A stretch of 38,799 nucleotides of DNA from Lachnospiraceae bacterium. GTDB taxonomy: Bacteria; Bacillota; Clostridia; Lachnospirales; Lachnospiraceae. This document shows, piece after piece, positions 16,224-24,818 of this stretch (position 1 is the first letter of the stretch; each line of letters begins with the position of its first letter). The notes under the pieces were generated by a model. That model was not told the origin of the DNA and did no database searches. It worked only from the letters and a program-made list of their open reading frames with translations. Both the position numbers and the translations under genes were made by a program. The DNA is taken from assembly GCA_016280395.1 (NCBI GenBank), contig JAEEGQ010000011.1:1-38799 (forward strand), in the 5' to 3' direction.

Positions 16224-18659
16224 TCAACTTTTTTTCGTGTCGGTAATACCGGGCAGGACATCCCTGAAATCCATGTCCGAAGCGTAATAGAAGGATGTGT
16301 AGCAGGGCTGGTTGTAGCAGTTGTTCTGCCATGCCACTCCGCAGCGGTACATCGGATCGTGAAGGAGTGTAAAGAGCTTATGCGTAGTGATCTCGGTATT
16401 GATATAAATACGGATCGCGGAACTGTCCTCTGTGCGGAGCAGCAGTTCTTCCCTGAAATCACCGAAGATGTCCGCTATCAGCGCAGGATTGCCCTTTGTT
16501 CCGTTGTTTGTGGCACAGCCCTCGGGAGCGAGCATCACACCGTGTGTGTTGTCTCCTACCGTCCCGATATGCTTTCCTCCGACATAATCAACGCCGTCGG
16601 TTACCTGTGTTGTAAGGTCTGCTGCCCATTTTATGCTTGCATTCGTGCCAAGGAGCTTTGCGTCAAGCACATTTCCGAGGCAGTCCTGCATCTTTCCTAC
16701 CCAGACCTGAAGACCGCGCACGCCGGGTACAACATCGCCAATCATGCAGCGTCCAAGGTCCCTGTCGGCCCTTTCGCCAAAGAAGACCCTTCCGGTCTCC
16801 GCATCGCGAAGGGCGTAGCCGTAGGGCACGCTTGAAGCACCTTCGAACACATTGAAGATTTCAAAGCCGGGCCTGTCGGGGTTAATGCGTGCAACATGCA
16901 TCGAATCGCCGTGTCCGAGCTTTACAAGCCTGCCGTCGGGCATCTTGTCCTTTGAGGAATAGAGCACGGAACCGTCGTGGTCAATGGCGCAGGCACCATA
17001 GATTATCTCTTCGCAGCCGTCGCCGTCGATATCCGCAACGGACATGCTGTGGTCACCCTGGCCCGTAATGCAGCCGTAAACGGGGTCTGTGCCGTCAACG
17101 GCGCTGTGGTGGTTGAAGGGATTATCCATAAGCACGTGGCCCGAGTCCACCTTGAAATACTGCTCATGGTGGCCGTTTACAAAGCGGTAAGCCGTAATAG
17201 TCGCGCGGGTGTAGTAGCCGCGGCAGACAAGAAGGAACGGGCGCTCCCCGTCAAGGTAGCCTACAGCTGACTGGAAACGGTCCACACGGTTGCAGGGTTC
17301 TATGCGCTTCCACGCGTAATCGCCCCACATCATGCCGTCGTCGCCGCGGGGAACAGGGAAGTCTATCGTTTCAAGCTCCCTGCCGTCACCGGAGAACATG
17401 GTAAGATATTCTGGGCCCTCGTAGATAAAGCCTTCAAACTCGCGAAGCTTGTTCTTGTCGCTCTTTGCGGGAGCGTAAACATCCATAAAGAAGTCCGCAA
17501 GCTCTTTTGCGTCGCTTTCCGAAAGCGGATAGCTGTATTTTGCGGGGATCTCGAAGCACTCTTCAAGAGTCTTCGGCCAGTGCCCGTTCTTTACTTCCTC
17601 GTGATCCTGCCAGTTCATGAAGCGCTTTACGGTATAGTTATAGTAATCCTCTGCAGAGCATACATAGTTGTCATCATGCGTGATGCCGGCTTTTACGTCT
17701 CTTTCGGGGATGGTGATATACTTTTCGGAAACTATTTCGCCGTTATCACCGTAAACGGTCATCTTTGTGCCGGGTGCGGTCTTTACGGACATCTCTGCCT
17801 TGCCGTCGCCGTCAAAGTCAAATACCATAAACTGCGTATAATGCGCGCCTGCGCGGATATTCCTGCCCATATCGAGGCGCCACAGGAGCTTTCCTGAAAG
17901 TTTGTAGCAGTCGATATAGCAGTTTCCTGTGTAACCGCGATGCGAAACATCATGTGAATTGGACGGATCCCATTTTACGAAATACTCAAATTCGCCGTCG
18001 CCGTCGATATCGCCGATGCTCATGTCGTTGGCTGAATAGGTGTACTCCTGGCCTGCGGGTGTAACTCCGCCTGCGGGGACCTTAAGCGGTATCTCGAGAT
18101 AGTTCTTCCCGCCCTTTACAACCTCGACGCTTTCGGACCTTTCGCCCTCAATGCCGTCCGATACGGGCGCAACGGAATAGGAATCGCCTTCCTTTCCGTC
18201 CTTATCGAGATAGTTGGTGGAATCGGTAACAAGCGCTATCTTTGCGCCGTTCCTGTAAAGTTCGAAATCCGTGCCTGTGACGCGTTCTTTTTCGGCGCCC
18301 TTTACTTCGTTCACAAACATCCTCCAGGACACAAATATGCCCTCTCCGGTGTTTATCGCAACAAGGCCTCTTGAGAGCTTCTCAAGCTGCGGCTTTAATG
18401 TATATGTAACCTCGGTCTTGAGCTTTTTGCTCGTATCGAGTTTTTTGTCGTTTTTATAGGCTGCCACATAGAACCAGTGCGGAACATGTGTGGACTTGTT
18501 CAGTGTATATTCGGTATCGTTTCCGGAATACCTGCAGCTGTAGACCATTGTCGGACTGTCGCTGTCAGACCAGAAAAGCAGGTAGTTGTCGGCTCCGGGC
18601 ACCTTGTCCCAGGAGAGTGTAATGTGATCTTTGGAAATATCTTTTACAAATATCTTCAT
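16224..18659 (-). CDS. Rhamnogalacturonan lyase, PL11 (YesW/YesX family), no signal peptide
   Basis: An 811-residue beta-propeller lyase cleaving the GalA-rhamnose backbone by beta-elimination, calcium-dependent in the family. Residues 1-90 form an FnIII-like module not found in the shorter family members. The usual PL11 N-terminal domain follows (LVAINTGEGIFVSWRMF, 99-115). The propeller carries repeated acidic calcium loops such as DIDGDGEFEY (218-227) and DFDGDGKAEM (281-290), plus the active-site strand MGRNIRAGAHYTQF (264-277). With no signal peptide it should act in the cytoplasm, like the exo-acting YesX, on imported oligomers. GAGGT precedes the ATG. A terminator hairpin lies only about 25 bases upstream of the start, so expression depends on read-through from the transport block or a promoter inside that block. 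Confidence 0.93.
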   Translation of the reverse strand: MKIFVKDISKDHITLSWDKVPGADNYLLFWSDSDSPTMVYSCRYSGNDTEYTLNKSTHVPHWFYVAAYKNDKKLDTSKKLKTEVTYTLKPQLEKLSRGLVAINTGEGIFVSWRMFVNEVKGAEKERVTGTDFELYRNGAKIALVTDSTNYLDKDGKEGDSYSVAPVSDGIEGERSESVEVVKGGKNYLEIPLKVPAGGVTPAGQEYTYSANDMSIGDIDGDGEFEYFVKWDPSNSHDVSHRGYTGNCYIDCYKLSGKLLWRLDMGRNIRAGAHYTQFMVFDFDGDGKAEMSVKTAPGTKMTVYGDNGEIVSEKYITIPERDVKAGITHDDNYVCSAEDYYNYTVKRFMNWQDHEEVKNGHWPKTLEECFEIPAKYSYPLSESDAKELADFFMDVYAPAKSDKNKLREFEGFIYEGPEYLTMFSGDGRELETIDFPVPRGDDGMMWGDYAWKRIEPCNRVDRFQSAVGYLDGERPFLLVCRGYYTRATITAYRFVNGHHEQYFKVDSGHVLMDNPFNHHSAVDGTDPVYGCITGQGDHSMSVADIDGDGCEEIIYGACAIDHDGSVLYSSKDKMPDGRLVKLGHGDSMHVARINPDRPGFEIFNVFEGASSVPYGYALRDAETGRVFFGERADRDLGRCMIGDVVPGVRGLQVWVGKMQDCLGNVLDAKLLGTNASIKWAADLTTQVTDGVDYVGGKHIGTVGDNTHGVMLAPEGCATNNGTKGNPALIADIFGDFREELLLRTEDSSAIRIYINTEITTHKLFTLLHDPMYRCGVAWQNNCYNQPCYTSFYYASDMDFRDVLPGITDTKKS

Positions 18660-18679
18660 AGATTTTTACCTCATTCTTC

Positions 18680-18719
18680 AAAAAACAGGCAGCACGCAAC
18701 AAGTATGCATGCTGCCTGT
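18680..18719 (-). terminator. Intrinsic terminator closing the transport block
   Basis: On the minus strand a perfect 10-base stem, ACAGGCAGCA with TGCTGCCTGT (18710-18719 and 18685-18694), encloses a 15-base loop and runs directly into TTTTT. It lies 37 bases past the stop of the lipoprotein binding-protein gene and about 25 bases before the PL11 start. This is the clearest intrinsic terminator in the window. Confidence 0.85.
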
Positions 18720-18755
18720 AGTGATCAATGACTCACTGTTTTAATTGCCGGAAGA

Positions 18756-20435
18756 TCATTTCTTCTGGTTTGCATGATAAAGGTCGTTCATTTCCTTTGT
18801 AACGATGTCACCGCCGCCGCTCTTCCAAGCTGCGATAGCTTCGTTAAGGCCGTTCTCGTCGATCTCGCCGGTAATGAACTTAAGCTCTGCATCGGCAACG
18901 ATCTTATCAAGATCAGCACCAACTTCGAGATACTTATCGGAAGTATAGGAGATACCATAGTTGGGAACAAGGTATTTCTTACCGTCTTCGTAGCACTCGT
19001 TCTCATCAACACGGATAGGATCGGTGGATGTTGCTGTGGTAACAGGACGTGCGTTCTCTTCTGCTGTGAAGTAGATGGGAACCTGGTTGAAACCAAATCT
19101 GTAGTTAGCGGAGCCAACACCTTTTTCACTGAGCTTGTCAGCATCGTAAAGTGATACATAACCGTCTGCGTCAAGCTCGTAGGTCTCGCCTTCCCAGCCG
19201 TACTCGATGAGGTTGAGCATCTTGCCGTCGTTCATCTTGTCAAGGAAGTTAAGAACCTGCTTTAACTGCTCTTCTGTCTTAATGTTTGTCTTGGAAACTG
19301 CAATGAAGTTGCTGCCTGCGCCGCCCCAAGGATATACTCTCTTGCCGTAGTCCTTATACTCGATGTAGCTCATAAGGTCAAGAGCGGGTTCCTCGATAGT
19401 GGAGATACCAACTTCTGCGCTGTTGAAGGAGTATTCTGCCTTACGGATATCGTCAAGGCACTGGATAAGGGCACCGCACTTGCTGGTCTGGAGAAGCTGC
19501 TTTCTTGCTGCGCCTGCGCCGTATGCTGTGAAGTCGTCAATACCCTTTTTACCGTTGTTGATGTAACCGAGATCATAAAGCTCATGGATCTCTTTAAGAG
19601 CGTTCTTCCACTCTTCTGTCTCAACCTTATAGATAAGGTTGCCGTCTGCTGTAAGGCCCCACTGGTTGGGAACGCCGAGCCATGCGAAGAGGATGTTGTC
19701 CCATGTGCCTGCCCAAGAGTCAAGTGCAAGACCGAAGGTGTTGTCTTCACCGTCACCATCGGGATCTTCTGTTGAGAATACACGGAGCATTTCCTTGAAA
19801 GCATCCCATGTGGTAGGCTCTGCAAGGTTCTTCTTTTCAAGCCAGTCATGACGATAACCGAAACCTGCTCTTGCGATGTTTCTTGAGCGAGGCAGGCAGT
19901 ACATCTTGCCGTTGTAAGAAGCCTCTGCGCGCTGTGCATCGCTGATGGTCTTAAGGTTGGGATAAGCATCGATGTAAGGAGCAAGATCCCAGAAGGATCC
20001 CTGCTCGGCAGCCTTAAGGAATTCTGCGTTCTTACCTACTACAGCAACGTCTGCGAGGTTACCGGACTTAAGGCCAAGACCAAGGTGCTCATCATCATAG
20101 TAAACAGCCTGTGCGGTCCACTGCCACTCAATGTCCATGTTGGTGTACTCGTTGATCTCTTTTACGAGTTTTTCGTAGTACTTCATCTCGTTGTCGTTTT
20201 CACCTGCTACTGCTACATGCTCTACATCTGACGGAAGACTTACCGAGATGTGTAAAGGAGTAGGGGTAGGGGTAGGTGTAGCGGGCACAGGAGTAGGGGT
20301 ATCCTTTACGGTGCTGCCTCCCTGTGTGGGCGAAGGTGTGTTGGTAGCTGTTGTTGTGTTTTTACCGCAAGCGGCAAGACTTGCTACCATTGCCAATGCT
20401 AAAAGCACTGCGAGAACCTTTTTAAGATTTCTCAT
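18756..20435 (-). CDS. ABC importer solute-binding lipoprotein (LplA-like)
   Basis: A 559-residue extracellular binding protein. The signal peptide ends in a lipobox SLAAC with lipidated Cys23. A Pro/Thr-rich spacer (about 28-60, with a TPTPTPTP run) tethers the domain to the membrane. The remainder is a large binding protein of the oligosaccharide type; NDNEMKYYEKLVKEINEYTN begins the first lobe. Size and neighbours match B. subtilis LplA and YtcQ, which sit near rhamnogalacturonan genes. It pairs with the two permeases just upstream, whose reading order is permease, permease, binding protein. Ligand is inferred to be RG-I oligosaccharide. GGGAGG precedes the ATG. A 156-base gap with a stem-loop separates it from the permease gene, which could raise its level relative to the permeases. 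Confidence 0.92.
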   Translation of the reverse strand: MRNLKKVLAVLLALAMVASLAACGKNTTTATNTPSPTQGGSTVKDTPTPVPATPTPTPTPLHISVSLPSDVEHVAVAGENDNEMKYYEKLVKEINEYTNMDIEWQWTAQAVYYDDEHLGLGLKSGNLADVAVVGKNAEFLKAAEQGSFWDLAPYIDAYPNLKTISDAQRAEASYNGKMYCLPRSRNIARAGFGYRHDWLEKKNLAEPTTWDAFKEMLRVFSTEDPDGDGEDNTFGLALDSWAGTWDNILFAWLGVPNQWGLTADGNLIYKVETEEWKNALKEIHELYDLGYINNGKKGIDDFTAYGAGAARKQLLQTSKCGALIQCLDDIRKAEYSFNSAEVGISTIEEPALDLMSYIEYKDYGKRVYPWGGAGSNFIAVSKTNIKTEEQLKQVLNFLDKMNDGKMLNLIEYGWEGETYELDADGYVSLYDADKLSEKGVGSANYRFGFNQVPIYFTAEENARPVTTATSTDPIRVDENECYEDGKKYLVPNYGISYTSDKYLEVGADLDKIVADAELKFITGEIDENGLNEAIAAWKSGGGDIVTKEMNDLYHANQKK

Positions 20436-20531
20436 TTTTTGTTTCCTCCCTTTAATAAAATGTTTTTTTTATTTTTACGATACGGACCTCCTCATTTAGC
20501 CCGTAACGAAAAATACATGATAAGTTTTGGA

Positions 20532-20601
20532 TGGCGAATCATTCACCCGTGTAATAACAGGCTCGTAACCGGCTGATAATGCTTGCAGGCATCATTCGCC
20601 A
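20532..20601 (-). other. Stem-loop spanning the permease stop codon
   Basis: Minus-strand TGGCGAAT (20601-20594, which includes the last codons of the permease) pairs perfectly with ATTCGCCA (20539-20532), and two more pairs follow a mismatch. The rest of the 156-base gap down to the binding-protein start holds AT-rich sequence and the GGGAGG ribosome site; I see no convincing promoter. Such a stem could protect or process the message between permease and binding protein; that role is inferred. Confidence 0.4.
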
Positions 20602-21605
20602 GTTATACCCGATCTTTCGATACCCTGCATGAACTGTCTCTGCGCAAAGGCGAAGAACAGGAGCACGGGGGCACTGATGATCGTTGCGCCGGCCATAACG
20701 ACCGCGTTGTTAAGAGTATCTTCACCGTCATCAAGACCGAGCTGTCTTAACATTTCCTGCTGCTGATCGGGCAGGGCGTTTGCGGCTTCGATGATAAGCT
20801 TGATCCTCGGAGGCAGGAACTGTTTGCCGGGGCTCTGTACGTAAATAGTGGGTTCGTATGCGTCATTCCAGTGCCATACTACCGAGAGCACAAGTGCAAC
20901 AACAAGAGTTGCGCGCGCAAGCGGAAATACAATCTTCCAGTAGGTTCTGAAGAATCCGCAGCCGTCGATGCGTGCCGCTTCTTCAAGGCTTCTCGGTACA
21001 GTCAGGAAGAACTGCCTGAAAAGGAAGATGTAGAGCGCGCCGCGAAGGCCAAACCCAAAGTATGTCGGAACAATGAGCGGGAAATAGGTGTTCAGCCAGT
21101 TTATCTTGTTATAGGTAAGATAAAGAGGCGTGATGATCGTCTGTGTGGGCACGATGAATGCCAGGATAACGATCATGAACAGGAACTTTTTGCCCGGGAA
21201 ATTGTATCTTGCAAAACCGTAGCCTATGAAAGAGCAGGACATTACATGTCCGAAGCATGCAAGTACCGTGACTATCAGCGAGTTCCTTGCGTAAACCTTG
21301 ATCTTCATGAGGTCGAGTGCGATCTGGAAGTTCTCGAACTTTAGTGTTGTGGGCAGCCAGTGAACAGTTGAGCTGTTCAGGTCAGCATTTGTCATAAGCG
21401 ACCTTGTGACCATGTAAAGGAACGGATAGACAAACACAAAAGCCAGACCAAATATGAGCAGATACATGAATATCCTTAACAGCACCTTTTTAACACCGGT
21501 AGCGTTTGCATTCTTTCGTATGAAGAGTCCGAAGTTGCGCTTCCATCTAGCCAAAGTAGCGTTTGCCGGCTTTTTCGATTGTAAAGATCCTGCGTTTGCG
21601 CTCAC
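20592..21605 (-). CDS. ABC sugar permease, MalG/LplC type
   Basis: A 337-residue inner-membrane permease. An unusually long basic cytoplasmic N-terminus (1-42) precedes the first membrane helix, followed by about five further segments. The ATPase-docking EAA loop reads EEAARIDGCGFFRTYWKIVFPLA in two parts, with the conserved A-x-x-DG and a Gly-rich turn. This is typical of LplC/YtcP carbohydrate permeases. The start is a GTG at 21605 served by AGGAGG nine bases upstream. It overlaps the preceding permease frame by 59 bases, consistent with coupled translation. It works with the next permease and the lipoprotein at 18756. No ATPase gene is present, so a shared MsmX-like ATPase encoded elsewhere is expected. 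Confidence 0.92.
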   Translation of the reverse strand: MSANAGSLQSKKPANATLARWKRNFGLFIRKNANATGVKKVLLRIFMYLLIFGLAFVFVYPFLYMVTRSLMTNADLNSSTVHWLPTTLKFENFQIALDLMKIKVYARNSLIVTVLACFGHVMSCSFIGYGFARYNFPGKKFLFMIVILAFIVPTQTIITPLYLTYNKINWLNTYFPLIVPTYFGFGLRGALYIFLFRQFFLTVPRSLEEAARIDGCGFFRTYWKIVFPLARATLVVALVLSVVWHWNDAYEPTIYVQSPGKQFLPPRIKLIIEAANALPDQQQEMLRQLGLDDGEDTLNNAVVMAGATIISAPVLLFFAFAQRQFMQGIERSGITGE

Positions 21606-22509
21606 GTCTTCTTACCTCCTCTACTTCTGATGTATGCATGTACTTCTTCATTATCGCAAATATGATACCGACGAGCAGCCCTATGAATGCAAAGTATATC
21701 CATCCGAGAGCCGACGAGTACTGGAATTCGGCGTTGTTGAAGCCTGCCGTCTTGATGTACTGGAGCAGCTCGTTGTCAAGGCTCGTGAAGGAATCAACTA
21801 TGGTGTAAACAAGGTTCAAGAGCATCATGGGGGAGATCATCGGGATAGTAACCTTCCAGAAAAGCTCCCATTCCGTTGCACCGTCGATCCTTGCCGCTTC
21901 ATACAGCGAAGGCGATATGCTCTGCAACCCGGCAAGGAACAGCAGTATCTGAACACCGCTTCGCCACAGTACCGTTACAAGGCGTCCGAAGACTGTCTGT
22001 ACAAGATCTACTATATCGGCACCGAAATAACTCAAAACATTGTAAGGGATTATCTTGCCGTCCATAATGTTTAGAACGGAACGGTCAACGCCCTGGTTAA
22101 GCACCTGCCGCATTATCTCACCGCTTCCGAGAAGGAAAGGTATGAAGAAGATAACACGGAAAAGTCCTCTTCCCTTGATGTCCCTGTTGAGCAATATTGC
22201 TATGATCAGGGAAAGGATTACCGTCAGCGGGAAACTTGTAAGCGTGTACCTGACAGTACTTATAAAGGTCGGTACAAACTCAAGATCCTCTACGAATGCC
22301 TTCTTAAACCAGCGGAATGTATATCCGATGGGCTTCATACCTACGATAAGGTAATCATCTGCTACCGTAAATCTTAAGGAAAAGATTATCGGGTAGATAA
22401 AGAAGGCCAGCATGCCGATGATAAACGGCGCGACGAATACATAACCCTTTAAGGAGGTCCTGGTCCTCAGTGACAGTCCTTTTCTTTTTTTCTTTGCTTC
22501 GGCTGCCAT
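21547..22509 (-). CDS. ABC sugar permease, MalF/LplB type
   Basis: A 320-residue inner-membrane permease with a first helix at about 27-47 and about six segments in all. The EAA loop is YEAARIDGATEWELFWKVTIP. It pairs with the MalG-type permease that overlaps its 3' end. Its ATG overlaps the DUF5696 stop by one base (TGATG), and its GGAGGTGG ribosome site lies in the last codons of that gene. DUF5696 and this importer are therefore likely produced together. B. subtilis LplB and YteP are the closest described type. Substrate is inferred to be RG-I oligosaccharide. Confidence 0.92.
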   Translation of the reverse strand: MAAEAKKKRKGLSLRTRTSLKGYVFVAPFIIGMLAFFIYPIIFSLRFTVADDYLIVGMKPIGYTFRWFKKAFVEDLEFVPTFISTVRYTLTSFPLTVILSLIIAILLNRDIKGRGLFRVIFFIPFLLGSGEIMRQVLNQGVDRSVLNIMDGKIIPYNVLSYFGADIVDLVQTVFGRLVTVLWRSGVQILLFLAGLQSISPSLYEAARIDGATEWELFWKVTIPMISPMMLLNLVYTIVDSFTSLDNELLQYIKTAGFNNAEFQYSSALGWIYFAFIGLLVGIIFAIMKKYMHTSEVEEVRRRERKRRIFTIEKAGKRYFG

Positions 22510-24788
22510 CAGTTGCCACCTCCAATCACAAGGTATTCCTTAGCAGGTATCTTTACGCCCTCATATACGGCTTCTTTTACGTCGTAGTTGACATAGACCA
22601 TGATGCCGTTATCGTAAGTGAGGCGTTTGAGCTTATCGCCAAGGACCTCATGCTTTACGATCTGTCTTCCGGAAACTGCGGAAAGGCGATCGGAAAACTC
22701 TTTAACAGTAGAAACAACAACCTGTTCCCAATCTTCAAAGGTTGATGAGAAGATAAGGTCGTTATCGCTTCCGCGAAGGTTGAGTGCCGATTCCTTTGTA
22801 AGGTAGAAATAAGGCAACGAGCCAAATTCAACCCACTGGAGCTTCTGTGTCTGAAGATCGTATGAAAGGTTTCCGGCGTTTTCCGAAGCATAAGGCACAA
22901 GACCGGAAAATACCATTTGCTGGAAAGGAACGGCATAATCGGTAATCGCAAGTCCGTAGCAGTCTTCCCTGACATTGTAGAGATAATCGCTCTTTGAAAG
23001 GATGTACTGGTTAGAACCGTTCACGGCGATCTTCTTATTGTCTGCTTCGGTCTCGGACAGAGCCTTTAATATCTGTGCTACATTCTCTGCTTTTGTAAAG
23101 CTGTTCTTTACGTTAAAGTCCGGGAATACCATCTTTCCGACATCTGAATAAGCAAGCCCGATCCCATTGTATTTCGAAAGTTTTTTAAGAAGTTCGTCAT
23201 TCTTCTTTGTCAATGCGAGCGGATTACGAAGGAAAGTGACCACACCGTCAAGGTTTTCTAATGCTATCTCGTTCAAAAGGCCGTTAAAAGCAACATCATC
23301 TTCCTGATCAAGTCCCGGTGTTTCGGATGTTGCAACTACAAGCGGGTTCTGAAGGAAAACATTGAGCTTTAAGTTCTTTGCCGCGTAGTCGGAAACCTGC
23401 TTCAATCCGGCTGTGCCGCCAAGGTGGCCGTCAGGCCCCCAGTTCTGGTACTTCTCGGGGTTCTTCTGCCATCCTTCAAGGACAACATTAATATCTTCTA
23501 TCCCGTCTTCCTTAAATTTTTCAAGGATCTCGACAACCTGCGAATAGGTTGTCATGGGAATATATTCGTCAAATACTATGCCTTCTTTTTTTGTTCCCAT
23601 AAGGAGCGTAAGGGCAAGCTTTGCGGATGTTGTATCGGGGCTCTTCTTTATGAGGCCGTTCTCAAGGAGGTAGTTCCTGTAAACCTCAGCCATTCCGCTG
23701 TAATTAGCCTTATCACCCGAAAGGAAACGGAACCTTACTTCTTTGTCCTCGGGGATGAGCTTTTTGTCAACACGCTGCATGATACCGCCTGTTGCCTTTG
23801 TATCCGTACCTGTGGAGATCGAATACATATCGACCGTATATATGTTTCTCATCTGAAGGTCGATATTCATACGGTTCACAGGAACCGTAACACCGGAGGT
23901 GTATACGGAAACAAAAGAGTTTTCGGCACCCTTTGTGGCGTAGGAAAAGACTGCGTTGTCACCGTTCTTTATGCCGCATACCGGCATTGAGGCCGTGTAG
24001 CGGTTATAATTGTCCGCATTGATAAGGTTTGCTATAGATACCGACTGGTTCGTATAGGAGTAGAACCTTGCAAGCAAAGGGTTGGATGTACGTTCCGAAA
24101 CCTTTTCAAAGGTTGAAACGGCACCGGATCCGTCCGGATAGAAGAGGTAACCCGGATTTTCACCCGTGCAGGCTCCAAGCCAGGGGAGGACCGAGATCGC
24201 GGAAACGGCAAACCTGAATTCCTCTCTTATCTTCTCGTAAGGAACTCTTACAACGAGCTCATCATCTTCTATCGTGTACTCAATGGTAACATAGATACCG
24301 GCTTTAAGGAACCCATAGGTAACGGCAACACCGTTCGGAAGGTACTCGCTCTCAAGATAACCGCAGTCCTTTGCGGCATAGGCCTCGACAACCGCCGAAT
24401 CCTTTTTCTTGAGGTTGTTGTACTTTATGTAGACCGCGGAGTTCATGATCTGGGTCCAGAGTTTACTCTGTTTGTTGACTTTTGAATATACCTCTTCGTC
24501 GACAATGCTCTTCCAGAGGATTCCGTTCTCAAGGTCCTTTACCTGAATGGCTCCCTTTACATCATTGTAGAAGAGCTCCAGTTTATCGTTTTTGAAGATC
24601 GAAACATATTCTCCTTCATCCAGAAGATTTGCAGTTGCTTCGGGAGCTTCGTATGTGTCGTTATATGTGATCGCTTTCTGTCTTGCTTTGTTTATGCTCA
24701 CTATACCTACTATTACCAAGACAGCGACGATCGTTAAGAAAATAATGGTTCCGATGCGTTCTTTAAGGAATTCCTTAATCTTAACCAT
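22509..24788 (-). CDS. Membrane-anchored DUF5696 protein with glycosidase-like architecture
   Basis: 759 residues. A basic N-terminus and one transmembrane helix (13-32) predict a cytoplasmic N-terminus and a large external part. Residues 55-380 look like beta-sandwich, with YPDGSGAV at 217-224. Residues 390-660 read like a TIM barrel: YSQVVEILEKFKEDGI, then DINVVLEGWQ (432-441), then KLNVFLQNPLVVA (474-486), then GIGLAYSDVGK (542-552), then ITDYAVPFQQMVF (615-627). The end (725-757) resembles the small C-terminal beta domain of many glycosidases. I recognise it as the DUF5696 family, usually found beside sugar ABC importers, with no established function. A glycosidase or glycan-binding role at the membrane surface is inferred; candidate acids (Glu438, Asp549, Asp617) are unproven. 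AAAGGAGAAAGG precedes the ATG. Confidence 0.8.
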   Translation of the reverse strand: MVKIKEFLKERIGTIIFLTIVAVLVIVGIVSINKARQKAITYNDTYEAPEATANLLDEGEYVSIFKNDKLELFYNDVKGAIQVKDLENGILWKSIVDEEVYSKVNKQSKLWTQIMNSAVYIKYNNLKKKDSAVVEAYAAKDCGYLESEYLPNGVAVTYGFLKAGIYVTIEYTIEDDELVVRVPYEKIREEFRFAVSAISVLPWLGACTGENPGYLFYPDGSGAVSTFEKVSERTSNPLLARFYSYTNQSVSIANLINADNYNRYTASMPVCGIKNGDNAVFSYATKGAENSFVSVYTSGVTVPVNRMNIDLQMRNIYTVDMYSISTGTDTKATGGIMQRVDKKLIPEDKEVRFRFLSGDKANYSGMAEVYRNYLLENGLIKKSPDTTSAKLALTLLMGTKKEGIVFDEYIPMTTYSQVVEILEKFKEDGIEDINVVLEGWQKNPEKYQNWGPDGHLGGTAGLKQVSDYAAKNLKLNVFLQNPLVVATSETPGLDQEDDVAFNGLLNEIALENLDGVVTFLRNPLALTKKNDELLKKLSKYNGIGLAYSDVGKMVFPDFNVKNSFTKAENVAQILKALSETEADNKKIAVNGSNQYILSKSDYLYNVREDCYGLAITDYAVPFQQMVFSGLVPYASENAGNLSYDLQTQKLQWVEFGSLPYFYLTKESALNLRGSDNDLIFSSTFEDWEQVVVSTVKEFSDRLSAVSGRQIVKHEVLGDKLKRLTYDNGIMVYVNYDVKEAVYEGVKIPAKEYLVIGGGN

Positions 24789-24818
24789 TTTTCCTTTCTC
24801 CTTTCATTCATTGTCTTT

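Noticed and set aside
21547-21605. Overlap of the two permease frames considered as a frameshift or misannotation
   Set aside because: Each frame has its own ribosome site and complete EAA loop; the overlap is explained by a GTG start inside the preceding gene.
23424-23990. Plus-strand open frame of 188 codons opposite the DUF5696 gene
   Set aside because: Antisense shadow in a gene whose minus-strand frame is continuous for 759 codons.
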